A stretch of DNA of 64,000 bases from positions 1-64,000 of IMG/VR virus record IMGVR_UViG_3300020391_000003; one strand, written 5' to 3'. A model generated the notes under the pieces. The model made no database searches and was not told where the DNA came from. It saw nothing but the letters and a program-made list of their open reading frames with translations. This DNA comes from a virus. A program made the position numbers and the translations under genes. Of this stretch, positions 34,297 through 45,600 are shown one piece after another (position 1 is the stretch's first letter; the number at the start of each line of letters is the position of its first letter).

Positions 34297-37200
34297 TACA
34301 TGTAAATTTTAATTTTTGCCGACTGAGGATTATAAAGCCCGTCACTTTGAATTTCTATACTTGAATTGTAAAAACCCTTTGCTACTCCGAATACTATCGG
34401 ACCAGTTTTGGCGGGCAATTCGTGGTCATTTGCTTTTCCAGGAAGTGTTTCTTGCCAGACTTGCTTACCATATTGAGATTTAGTTAAGTAATATTCATTA
34501 AATGGAGGAGAATCAGAGACAAGTTCTATTTTTCCATAATTAATGTCTCCTCTATTTGTTACTGAATTATTAGACCAGTATTTGGAATGATACTTATTTA
34601 TATACGCTTCATATTGTTGATCTTCTGTGATTAGATTATAAATAATTCTATTTCCCGAAGAATCAACAAAATAATAAAGTTTTTCACTTATTGTTGCATC
34701 GTCGTATATAATATCGAAAAAGGCTTCTTGACTTCCTTGTAATATATTAATTGAGTTATTTTCAAAAAATTGAGTTGCTATAAAGTATCTGCAACTCTCT
34801 GGCATTGAGGGTATACTGGGTGATGTTGGGTGTTTTATTATTGTTCCATCGTTTTTTTGAGTAAACACAACTTCTTTACCATTTTCTTTCACAGGTTCCC
34901 ACTCAGACTTATCTGTGCCTCCTTGCATTAACTTAAAAGACTGACCTCCTTCAACTCCTTGTGTGAAATTTTTGCTTAATTCTATTTTGGCTCCCTGAAG
35001 ATTAAACGGCAGACTTGTTGATAGAGTTTGTTGTATATCAGATGGTATAGTAAATCTTAAATCCAAAACTCCTGATTTTTTTACAACTGGAATTGACTGC
35101 TGATTTCCTCCCCCAACACTACCCAAAAAATAAAATGAATCTTTGTTTGGATCATTAAATTTCATTAGACTTATTTGCACAGGATCATCTCCGATATTTT
35201 TAATATTTACTCTAAATCTCCATGGAGACAATCTATTAATATTATCTTCTTTATTTGCTAGAATTATTTGAGAATTAAAATTTAATTCTCCAGCAGAAAG
35301 TGTTGGTGGAGAAACCGAGGAATCAATTTCCTGCGCAGAAAAGTTAAAAGGGAACTGCTCAAAAGAGGCGGAAATACTATGATTATTTTTAAAATTGTAT
35401 TTGTGAGACCATTTTTGACATATAAAATTTTGAACTCTATCGTAAGGAGATGGAGGCTTAAATAAAAACGGAACAGAACCAATATGTTGCTCTAGAAAAT
35501 GCAAAATAGCATAAGCTTCATCGTCGTCTCTGTTATTGAAATTTAAATCTAATTTAAGCAAACTTTCATTTATTCCATCTTTATAAACCTGATTATACCC
35601 TTCTACAGATTCAATATTTAACATCCTGGGTTCTTGATTTACAGATAAACCAAGCGAAGGCTTCCAAAAAAAATCTCTAGACCAATATTCTTTATTGATA
35701 TCAGTGAAATAACCGCTTTCTCTAGTCCATTCTGAATTTTCTTGCACAGGAGGCTTCCCCGCAGCAGAATCTCCAGACCAATAATAATACTTATGATTAC
35801 CAGTTGAAAATGCTATGTCATTCAACTCATATTGAAAAGAGTCATCATAATCTGCAGGTCTTTTTACAAACAAATCTTCAGACTTTTTTAGAATTGATGT
35901 ATCAAAATTTGAAAGCTTTATATTTAAATCATTATTATTTTCAAATGCAAGAGAGTGAGAAAAGTTTTGACAATAAAAGTTTTTAGTTTGCACCTCAACA
36001 GAATCATAAGGATGAAAAGCAGAAGACCCATCCCATCTAAATCCAGATATTCCTTGAGAATATTTTAAGTTAGATGACGACGAGTCTTTTTGATGTTGTC
36101 CTTGATGATTTTCTAAAAAGTGAATTATAGCATTTGCCTCTTTATTTGTCCTATTTTTAAATTCAAGATTTGCTTCAAATTTTACTGAATTTATTCCTCT
36201 TGGTCTTATTTCATAGTATCCATTTCCAAACTCACTTTTAATATTTAGAGTCGTAAAATCTACCGAAGAACCGTAATCTGCATCAAAAAAGAACTTGTCT
36301 TTAGTCCACTTGTCCGGATTTTGAGACGGAGAAAATGTTAATGCTGATAAAGTTATGTTATGGTTACTTTTTTTTTCAAAAGTTGATATTCTAGAAGAGC
36401 TATCAGCTTTTTTAATTTGTATTCTAGAACTTATTCCATCAACTTCTCTACTAACGGGATTAGCGGGTGCAGTTGGCACTGTTATATTTGATTGATCTGT
36501 AAGGCCATCAACTCCCCTTGATCCATCTTCTATTCCGTACCATCTTTCGTTTCCATAATTATACATAGCCAAAACATATTTCGGATCATTTATCTTTGTA
36601 ATATATAACCAGTTTCCCGCAGGACCAAACCTTTGATCAAATGCATCATTATCTAAAAATAAATATCCATTTTCAGTATGCGATTTTTCAGCATACATCC
36701 AAACTCCACTATTTATAGATGGTTGATTTATGTCTCCAATAAAAAACCATACCGCATTAGCATTGACAGGGCTAATGAATATCCAACCTAATTGAGGAGA
36801 AAAAAGCCATCCGTTGTTTACGTTTGGAAAATTCCAAAATGTGAAATTAATCTCAGATGAAGTACCTGTATGAGATTTTAAAAACCAAGAGCTTTCATAC
36901 CAATCAGCTATAGTTTTTGTTGCATCTAAAGCCTGTATAATTTCAGAAAAGTAGTACATTGTTCTACCTTCGTTTTCTCCAAACAACCTCCAATGACTTT
37001 CTCCAAATTCAGCTCTTGTTCTACTTTGTACGGGATGAGGAGTTCCATCTTGATCATAATCCCAAGCATTACTTGAGTTATTATAATATTTCAATAGATT
37101 TGCGTCCCTAACTACATACTGGTCGTAATCCTCTTGGCCGAATATTGGAATGTCTTGAAAATTTTCTTCTATACTTAATATTTCGTAAGAACCGTTAGCT

Positions 37201-37529
37201 CCATATATAGATCCTTCTAGATTTATTGTTTGACCCTCTTTTATTCCCACTCCAATAATACCTATCTCGCTCAACTCATCATAAATATAATGAGTCTCTG
37301 ATCCATTTTCTGTGGGGCCATCAGGATCCAGAGTGAATCTATTTTCTCCAGATACAACTATATTTCCTCCGTCAGTTATATTTTCTTTTGCATAATAAAA
37401 TAAACCATCTCCCGTATTATAAACAAAATCAAATTTTTCATAATTCGCTCCAGCTTGAAACACTCCAGAGTAATTATTTACATTTGTTAAAGTATGATTT
37501 GTACTAAAAATATTTTGTGATATACTCAT
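34296..37529 (-). CDS. Large tail-tip protein with duplicated minor-tail-protein-M-like domain
   Basis: 1077 residues. It starts directly after the previous TAA, in the same frame. Residues ~1-130 hold a CBM5/12-like module; ~131-193 a YVTxNxDLL/EFGESH module; ~194-330 a tryptophan-rich cassette (LGWIFISP, GVWMYAE, GNWLYI). Two M-like domains follow at ~385-555 and ~600-740, each with N-x-R-x-x-x-E-A-x-A-I-x-x-F-L-E-x-H, an aromatic-proline loop (FLFKPPSPYDRV) and C-x-x-(F/W)-S-H. The C-terminal ~330 residues are beta-rich and unassigned. Position between tube-fold proteins and L matches lambda M, but this version is about ten times longer. Probably a tail-tip component displaying carbohydrate-binding modules. 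Confidence 0.65.
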   Translation of the reverse strand: MSISQNIFSTNHTLTNVNNYSGVFQAGANYEKFDFVYNTGDGLFYYAKENITDGGNIVVSGENRFTLDPDGPTENGSETHYIYDELSEIGIIGVGIKEGQTINLEGSIYGANGSYEILSIEENFQDIPIFGQEDYDQYVVRDANLLKYYNNSSNAWDYDQDGTPHPVQSRTRAEFGESHWRLFGENEGRTMYYFSEIIQALDATKTIADWYESSWFLKSHTGTSSEINFTFWNFPNVNNGWLFSPQLGWIFISPVNANAVWFFIGDINQPSINSGVWMYAEKSHTENGYLFLDNDAFDQRFGPAGNWLYITKINDPKYVLAMYNYGNERWYGIEDGSRGVDGLTDQSNITVPTAPANPVSREVDGISSRIQIKKADSSSRISTFEKKSNHNITLSALTFSPSQNPDKWTKDKFFFDADYGSSVDFTTLNIKSEFGNGYYEIRPRGINSVKFEANLEFKNRTNKEANAIIHFLENHQGQHQKDSSSSNLKYSQGISGFRWDGSSAFHPYDSVEVQTKNFYCQNFSHSLAFENNNDLNIKLSNFDTSILKKSEDLFVKRPADYDDSFQYELNDIAFSTGNHKYYYWSGDSAAGKPPVQENSEWTRESGYFTDINKEYWSRDFFWKPSLGLSVNQEPRMLNIESVEGYNQVYKDGINESLLKLDLNFNNRDDDEAYAILHFLEQHIGSVPFLFKPPSPYDRVQNFICQKWSHKYNFKNNHSISASFEQFPFNFSAQEIDSSVSPPTLSAGELNFNSQIILANKEDNINRLSPWRFRVNIKNIGDDPVQISLMKFNDPNKDSFYFLGSVGGGNQQSIPVVKKSGVLDLRFTIPSDIQQTLSTSLPFNLQGAKIELSKNFTQGVEGGQSFKLMQGGTDKSEWEPVKENGKEVVFTQKNDGTIIKHPTSPSIPSMPESCRYFIATQFFENNSINILQGSQEAFFDIIYDDATISEKLYYFVDSSGNRIIYNLITEDQQYEAYINKYHSKYWSNNSVTNRGDINYGKIELVSDSPPFNEYYLTKSQYGKQVWQETLPGKANDHELPAKTGPIVFGVAKGFYNSSIEIQSDGLYNPQSAKIKIYM
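36945..37140. repeat. YVTxNxDLL/EFGExH module, copy in the M-like protein
   Basis: Encodes QEDYDQYVVRDANLLKYYNN...PVQSRTRAEFGESHWRLFGENEGRTMYYF. It shares ccaaattcagct...gttctactttgtacggga with the copy near 18593 at DNA level, although the host genes are not homologous. Confidence 0.8.
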
Positions 37530-38447
37530 TTATTTTATAATTTCTTTTACTGAAATTTTAGACTGATAGTAATTTCCTTCTGATATATTTATCGATTGAT
37601 TTAATATCTTACCAGAACAATCAAACCTAGCTATTCTATTTCCTTGGAGAGAATATAAAAATGCAGATATAGTTGAATCTGAGGTGTTTACAAAATTAGT
37701 TTTTTGCTGACTTCCATATGCATTAAGCTGTGGAATCATTTCATTAGCACTAATTTGAACCTCTTTTTCAATAGCTTCCGTAGAAACCCTAACAGGAACA
37801 ACTCCGCTCGCAGTATTGTCCACCTGTGTATTTTCAAGCGCTCTTATTCTATGATGAATTTTACGATTCACTATTATTTTATAATCTAAAGATGTGATTT
37901 CAAACTGTCTATCTACGGCGTCTTCTATATCAGTTCCTGATGCGGTCATATTGCCGAAAGATTTTAATCCATGCGCAAAATCAACAGATGCTTGCTTGAA
38001 TCTATCAGCAACTCCGCTTTTTTCAATTGATCCATAAATATCGTAAGATGCATTTGCACGAATAACTTTGAATGGTTGAAAAGAAAATCCAAAAGAGGTA
38101 AGATACGCATTATCAAAAGTATATCTTCCAATTTTATTTCCATTTACTGGTTTTTCAGACATGCCCTCTTTTATATCAAACATTCTATTTATATTATTTA
38201 TTTGTCCATCTTGAGCGAAAGTATCAGCAGATATATAAAAATCTATATTCAACTTTCCCTGAATTCCTTGCGTCGGATTAAAGTCAATAAACTGAGTTTT
38301 TGCTCCTGCTATGCTTGCGTCGTAATCTCCGTATACTCTTTCTGCCGATAAAGATGGATTAATTGTTAAATCTGCAGAGTTTACCATTAAATTCTGACCA
38401 GCCAAAGAAATTTTTCCGTCTTCAAATCTTAAATATGGTCCGCTCAT
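37530..38447 (-). CDS. Tail-tube-fold paralogue (distal tail protein candidate)
   Basis: 305 residues. It shares organisation with the main tube protein at 50407: an internal strand pair before the conserved pattern (YLTSFGFSFQPFKVIRANASYDIYG against NYSIEAAVGSMPTASVTVDG), a segment like SIDVPLSRTVLNRLG (SLDYKIIVNRKIHHRIR), then VRVSTEAIEKEVQ, and a C-terminal closing strand set. Overlaps the upstream gene by 4 nt; immediately upstream of the M-like gene. Position after the tape measure suggests a distal-tail ring joining tube and tip. Confidence 0.55.
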   Translation of the reverse strand: MSGPYLRFEDGKISLAGQNLMVNSADLTINPSLSAERVYGDYDASIAGAKTQFIDFNPTQGIQGKLNIDFYISADTFAQDGQINNINRMFDIKEGMSEKPVNGNKIGRYTFDNAYLTSFGFSFQPFKVIRANASYDIYGSIEKSGVADRFKQASVDFAHGLKSFGNMTASGTDIEDAVDRQFEITSLDYKIIVNRKIHHRIRALENTQVDNTASGVVPVRVSTEAIEKEVQISANEMIPQLNAYGSQQKTNFVNTSDSTISAFLYSLQGNRIARFDCSGKILNQSINISEGNYYQSKISVKEIIK

Positions 38448-39604
38448 GATACAGGATTATGAAGAGTATCATAACCTTTATAAGTTAAAGATATTGACAT
38501 TTCTCCTTCTATTGATGCATTAATCGATTCGCTAATTAATCGAACATCTCTTCCAACAAATTGATTCATAAGATCATTTGTTTTAGAGTCTTTAATTATT
38601 ATAGTAACATTGCTTTTTGGCGCAGCTTGTATTCTATCTTTTATTTCTCTTATTTCATATTCATCAACAATCATTGTGAAATTTATATCTGTTTCAATTG
38701 GATATTGAGTATCAACTTGCACTGGCTCTAAATTGGGAGTAGCGGCCTGATCTCCCGCAACCCATTGACTTCCATTTCCTTTAGGTATGGCGTAAATTGG
38801 TCTTAAATTTAAACTTCTAGAAAAACTAAAATCACTTATTGCGTCCACAGTAAAATCGTCAACATTAACTGAAATACTTGATTGATCTGCAAATTTTATT
38901 TCTGGATGCACTTGATTTATTGCTTGAGAATAGTCTGTAATAATTGTGAATGCATCTTTACCCAATCTCAATATTTTAATAGTGCTTGAACCGCTCTGAG
39001 TTACTATAACCTTAGATTCTTCTTTTAGCAGATTATATTCAAGTTGCGATATCGTCAGATTTCCATTGTTCCATTCTGTTGATTGATCAGTATCTACAGA
39101 TATAAGGCCTTCTCTCCTATTAAAATATACCAACCCATCAAAAGGGTTAAGGCTTAAATTATATCCAACTATTGTTAAATTATTTACTTGAGATGCAGTG
39201 GAATTTGATAGCACATTTTTTCCAAGTTCTCCATAAACAGTTAGATCAACATCTATATCTGGAACATCTCCAACACTACAGCTAATAGAATATCTATTTA
39301 ATCTAGCTTTTGTAAAACCGAAACCTTTAGTATCGTTATCATATAATATAGCACCACTAATTTCATTTTCATCAAATGTAAAATTACCCAAAGCATCGTA
39401 TTCTATTAAAGGATCAGAAGAAACCATTTTTCTTGATATAGAAAAATTTCCTTCTAATGGAGACTCTACAAGCGCATCTATAAATCCAACTCCAGCAACT
39501 CTTATTGGAGATTCACTTATTCCATAAGATCCATTTACATCTTGAACCCCAGATAAAGCGTATCCATTTAATACTACAGTTTGCTCATAGTTTGAATAAC
39601 TCAT
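38444..39604 (-). CDS. Tail-tube-fold paralogue (second distal tail protein candidate)
   Basis: 386 residues. The tube-family pattern is recognisable: RYSISCSVGDVPDIDVDLTV parallels YSIEAAVGSMPTASVTVDGL in the main tube protein. The C-terminus (YPIETDINFTMIVDEYEIRE, IEGEMSISLTYKG) parallels YPVNISVSVNAIMADLKEG and SIGDNKSVDVTF. Overlaps tape measure and the next tube paralogue by 4 nt each. With 37530-38447 it probably forms rings between tape-measure tip and the M/L/K/I-J complex. Confidence 0.55.
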   Translation of the reverse strand: MSYSNYEQTVVLNGYALSGVQDVNGSYGISESPIRVAGVGFIDALVESPLEGNFSISRKMVSSDPLIEYDALGNFTFDENEISGAILYDNDTKGFGFTKARLNRYSISCSVGDVPDIDVDLTVYGELGKNVLSNSTASQVNNLTIVGYNLSLNPFDGLVYFNRREGLISVDTDQSTEWNNGNLTISQLEYNLLKEESKVIVTQSGSSTIKILRLGKDAFTIITDYSQAINQVHPEIKFADQSSISVNVDDFTVDAISDFSFSRSLNLRPIYAIPKGNGSQWVAGDQAATPNLEPVQVDTQYPIETDINFTMIVDEYEIREIKDRIQAAPKSNVTIIIKDSKTNDLMNQFVGRDVRLISESINASIEGEMSISLTYKGYDTLHNPVS

Positions 39605-42600
39605 TGCACTTCACTTAATAATCCTCCCGGCCTTTTTTCTTCAATTATTACGCCAACCACAGCATCTTTAATTTTCTTTCCTAATTCACCACCTTGATTT
39701 TCTTCTTTCATATTTCCGCCTGAATCCTGTTGATTTTGAGAAGATTCTTGTCTATTACCAGATGCATCCATTTTGATATTGATACTGATGTTATTTGTTT
39801 GACCTCCAGAAACAGATGATTCTTCTTTTTGTACTTCAGGAGAAACAGATCCTCCTTCGTAAAATTTTCCTGCGTTTATTTTATCAAGCATTGGTTTGCC
39901 CATTTGTCTTGCGCTGCTAGCCTTGATAACATATTCTCCTTCGCTTAACATTGCAGGAATTTGATCGATACCAGATTTTCCGTAGATCATGCCGCCTGCA
40001 GCGTATTTATTTATTTTACCTCCTCTTGACTGCGAATAAGGATTAAAGCCAAGTCGATTTACCATGGAATCAAATTCAGTAGGGGCTTGAAAATTAAAAG
40101 CTTCCTCAGGCATTCTTGTTATAGTGTCCGCACCCAAGCCCATTTTTCCACCAGCATCACCACCGCTAAATACAGACCCTAAAACATAAGATGTGGCTAT
40201 ACTTCCTATCATACCCAGTATTTTTCTTCTTTTTGCTTTTTTTGCTTGTCTTTCCATCTCGCGACGACGACGCTCTTCTTCTCTTTTTTGAAGTATACCT
40301 TTAAATTCTTGTGCGTCTTCTTGTAACCCTACATTTTCAGCTAGACCGCTATAGAAAAATCCAGACATTGCTCGAGACTGATAATTTCTACCAGAAATAA
40401 AAGATTCTCCACCACCAAAATTTGCAGCTAATGCAGAGCCAGGCTCTCCACCTCTGCTCATGTAAGGTATTTTACCCATACCATATTCCTGCATGGTATC
40501 TCCGCCCATTGTATACTTTGGTATTTTACCCATGCCATATTCTTGCATGGTATCTCCGCCCATTGTATACTTTGGTATTTTACCCATGCCATATTCTTGC
40601 ATGGTATCTCCGCCCATTGTATACTTTGGTATTTTACCCATGCCATATTCTTGCATGGTATCTCCGCCCATAGAATAATTAGGAATTTTTCCTCGAGCAT
40701 TTAAACTATGCATAAAGCCACCACCATATTTTTTAACCGCCTCTCTACCCATTACATATTCACCATTTGTTACCATGGCTGGCACATTTCCTCCAGAAGA
40801 ATATTTTTTAACCCCACCGCCTTGAGAAAATCCTAATGCGCCAACAGCTTGCATCGCTAATTTTTGCATCATTGCTTGTTGCATATAGCTAAGAAAATTA
40901 AGAGCTGCATCTTCTAAAGCATCACCAATACTTTTTGCACCATTGGCTGCTTCAGTCATTGCAGTTGCTAGGCCGTCAGCTAATTTACCTGGAATATTCT
41001 GCCCCAATTCATAATCCATATATTCAATTCGCTCTTTCATGCTACTCATACCTTTATCAAATCCTCTTCCAAAACTTCCAGTACCAGTTCTTTCCAGTCT
41101 ATCTTGTTTTAGTCTTTCTTTTTCTAAGGCAAGTATTGTGTTTAAAGATTCGATTTCTTTTTTGTGTTCGTTGTTTGCATTGTTTATTTTCTTTTCAATT
41201 TCTTCTAAATTTTTAATTCTTTCGGCTTCAAGTTGCTCCAGTCTATTTAATTCCGCTATTTCGTCATCACTAATCACCAAAAGGCGACTTCCTTCACCAA
41301 AAACGCCCATGTCTTTCTTTTGCCTCAAATTTTTGAGTTCTTCTTGGTCAACCTTTTGATTAATCTCTGCTCTTTTTATCTCAAGGTCCCTGATATTATT
41401 TGCCTTGTTTTCTTCAAGAGTTGCAAGTTTGGATTCTAATTCAAATTCTTTTTCAAGTATTTTAAATCTTTCTTTATCTTCTGCGCTTTGAAAACCAGCT
41501 CCAACAGCAGTTAATCTTCTTGCTTTTGCTACGCTATCATTAAATCCCCTAATTTTTTGCGCAGATCTAGTGTCTTCATCAGCCATTCTGTCTGCTCTTT
41601 TCAAATCATCTAGAATTGTTTTTCTGTCTGCAAGAATCATATTTATATTTTTTTCTCTCTCTGCTTGACTTTCAGAGCTTGTTTTCTGTTTTTCGGCTAA
41701 ATTTAAAATATTATCTCTCTTTATAATTTCAAGGTCTAAAAATTGAAGAATTGCTTCTCTTATGGGGCCTTCAGTTTTATTGTTAGTGGCTATGTCTTGT
41801 AATTTACCTTTCAATTCTTCACCACTTAAACTTCCAACTTTGTCGGTAATATCTTGAAAGCTATCTCCATCTTCTAATCCGAGCGAAGTCTTAAATACTG
41901 ATTGTATACTTTGATCTTTTCGAATGCCGCTCAATATACCCATTCTAAGTTGAGAGTCTGCGGTTTCCGCGCTTTTGGCGTAAGCTTGTTCAGCTTTGTT
42001 TAAAGCTTGAAGATATTTGTTTTGTGCCTTGAATTGATCGGTAGCCAAGCTGCCTGCTAATTTTACTTGATTTTTTAAATTGTCAGATATTTCAGAGTAA
42101 CGATCTTTTATTTCTAATTGCTTCATTGCGGCTGCTTGTTGAGCCATAATTTGAGTTTTTTGAAGATCAAGCTGAATAATGACTCCTCTAGCTTCTTTTT
42201 TCTTTTCAGCTAATATTTTGTCGTCTTCTCTTTTCATTGTTTTTCGCAAAGATTCAAACATTTGTATTCTCTCATCCTGAGTAGATTTTGAGAATTCTTT
42301 AGCATACTCTTTTCCAGTTCCCTCGAAGTCTACAGCTACTCTATCTCCGTCTTCATTTTCTTCAAACTTTTTAGCAGAAAAAATAAAATCGTCAGGTAAA
42401 GTTTTCAGAACATCACCAATATTCGATTTAACATCTGAACCAAGTTTATTTGTTAAGTCGGCCGCTTTTGCAACTTCTTTGTAATCTATTGTTGGACCGC
42501 CGCGAGCCGGTTTCATTTTATTTGCTTTAGCTTCTTCTAGATCTGCGAATTGTACTGAGAATCTCTGTGAAAAATTTTCAAGTTTATCTTTGGCACCAGG

Positions 42601-45600
42601 AAGCTGCATAAGCACACTAGCCAAAGAAGCTCCTATTTCCTCCGCCACTTTTCTTTCTGCTTCAGCTTTCTTTTCAACTGCATCCTTAGAGTCAATCAGT
42701 GCCATAGCAAAACCCCCTAATCCTCCGACAGCAGCACCTATTGCTGTACCAAGTGGTCCAAACATCATGCCCATAGATGCCCCAGTTGCAACCCCGTTTA
42801 ATGCCCCACCAGCAGCATTTCCTACAGTTCCTCCTATAGAATCTTGCATAAATCCTGCTGCCATAGGAAGACCCATCATCATTGCCATTTGAACTCCAGA
42901 GCTTCCCATTGCTCGTCCCATAGTTGTTCCACCAAATCTTGTATTTTGCCTTGAATAAGCAGCCCCCAATCCCCCTAATACGCCACCAACACCACCACCA
43001 CTCTTTGCAAATGCTTGTTGTGCAGCCAATTGTGACTCTTGCTGTTCGTAACCTAATTGTTTTAAGGCGTGAATAGTTTCTTCTTTAGTGTATTTCAATT
43101 GCCTCATAGACTCGGCAGATTCAAGCTTATCGAAATTCAATTGATTTTTATTGTGCTGATGCACTTGCATCATCCTAGTGCGGTCATTTTTTTGAACGCT
43201 CTTCATGTCTTTCATTGATTGGACTCTCTTTTGCTTTTCGATATCCAAAACAGCTTGAGACTCTCCCCTCCAAAGCTTTATCAAGCTTTCGATGACCCCT
43301 AAACCTGACAAAGAGTAATTTGGCACATATCCATTTGCTCCAAATACATCACGCAATCCATTTGGTTCGTCGGTAGTATTTGTAACTCCCAAGCCTAATG
43401 GATTTCCTTTGTTCATTAAAGCTTGGTGAGAGCCAACGCGAATTTGAGAAACAGGAACGCCAGCGCCTTTTTCGCGATTAATTGCATTGCTTAATGGATC
43501 GGCAAAGTTGGGAATATATCCATCTGCAGCTCTCCTGATGCCTCCCCCCGTTCTTGGTTTTGTTTTAAGAAATGACTCATATACGCTGCTTGGTGTTGAT
43601 TTAGAAATATAATTTAATATTTTTTTTGGAATTCCTCCAGTTTTTGCTGCAGCCAATGTATATTTTGCCTCAAGAGCATCCTTAGGGCTGCCGAAAAATC
43701 GTGATAAAACACTAGCATCTTGCCCCCTAAAATCAAAAGATTCTTGCGTATTTGGTTCGAGTCTATCCCCAATCGCAGTTCTCATTGCTGCTTCATATAA
43801 GTTTCCAATGGTTCCATTATCAACATGACTCATGACATTCGCGCTTGTAAAATTCGGCTTATCTACATCCTTAAATATATGTTTATGCATTCCTTTTGCA
43901 AATTCAGTCAGGCCCTCCTTAATCACGCCAGAAATTTGAGTTCTAGCAACTTCGTCAGACTTGCCAGCATCAATCTTTTTGATGTCGTTTTCATCAACTG
44001 GACTTATAGTATAGGTTGGCAGGGTCGCCCTTAACGTCTTACCTTTTAAGTCAGGTATTTTGAGACCAAGACGCATAGCAAGTGTCGCCTTAGCCTTTTT
44101 CGACTGTATGTCTGATATGGGTTGTGAGTATGTTTCATTTTCTGCGTTTTTGGTAGGTTTTCCCACTCCTAAAACAACCCCCATTCGGTTCATACTACCT
44201 GCAAAATATGTACCTAAATCTACAGTTGGATTTCCCTGTTTGACCTTTTGAAAAGCCTTGAGCCCAGGCCTGTCCGCTTGCCTCAGATCTTGGATCGCAT
44301 ATTGCTCCCCCACAGGCGGCTTTTTGTTAAAGTTTGGAATAAATCCACTTCCTGCATACGGATCAAATCCATGAACACTTCCAAATGCTTGCTGATAATT
44401 TTTGCCTGCTTTACTAGACAGCGGAGGCATAATTGCAGGCTGTTTCATACCCGCAAAATTTTTAACTTTTTCTGCGCTGTTATAAATAACCGAGCCCTGG
44501 CCAGGCATGCTCATCTCTCTAATGTTTCCTGCTGCATATCCTCCTTTTGCGGCTTGTTCGCGTTCTGCAAAGTTTGGAATGTGTCCGTCTGCTCGTCCTC
44601 TTCTTGGTGCCAAATTGGCTCCAAATCCTTGACGATATAAAGTAGACGCAGCTTGTTTGCTTACTGCATTTAAAACATTTGCTTCAGCAACCTGTGCCTT
44701 TAGTAAAGCTAATATAATTTTTTCTTTTTCTGTTCTAGATATATCAGTTCGCAACATTTCTTTGCTTAATGCTGCGTTTTGTCCAAACAAATTAACCAAA
44801 GAAGTTTGTATAGCTTTTTGTTTTTGCGCTTCTGTGGTTACGCCAATCAATGAACTCAAACTTTCTCTAGCATATTGAGCTGCTTTTAGAAATAGTTTAC
44901 CAAATACAGCAACAATAACAACCAATCCTGGCCCAGTAATAATATTACCCAGACCTTTTAAAAATCCGTTTGCAAATTTACCTCCAGCACTTTCTCCGTC
45001 TCCTAATAAATTGTTTGCTCCTTCTGCAACACTTTTAACCACATTGAGAATTTTTTCCATTCCTGGAGCTAATGCAATTTCACCAATTTTTGCGCTTGCT
45101 TCTTTGATTGCCAAACCAGTCTCGGTGGCCATTGCAGCCATAGTTTGTCTTAATTGTTCGTTTTTGGTGATAGCTTCATCTGTTGCGCCAGCAGAAATTT
45201 GTGTTGCATTTGCCAAAATACCATTTTGCTTTGCGGCATCGCCCAGCACAGCCTTTAAAACGTTGATTTGAAATACGCCACCAACGGTTTGCGCAATTTG
45301 AGCTTTTTGCGCCTCAGTTAAACTATCAAATGTATTTGCAAGATCAGTCAAAATTCTTTTTGCGCCCAAAGTATTACCTTCAATGTCTCTTACTGCAATT
45401 CCTAAATTTTCTAATTGATTTAAAGTATCTGTTCTTCCTATACGAGTAAAAATTGTTTTAAATGAGTTACCAATAACCTTACCACCTCGAGCAGTTTGTT
45501 GTTGAGCGGCAGTAACCAAGCCAATCAGTTCATCAATATCCACTCCAGCTCCTCTTGCAGCTGCACCAGTACGAGCAATAGCATCAGCGAAATCTTCTGC

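Noticed and set aside
40422-40700. Long repetitive open frames on both strands in the tape-measure repeat array
   Set aside because: They are products of the 54-bp tandem repeat, which keeps all frames open; the protein frame of the tape measure continues through the array.
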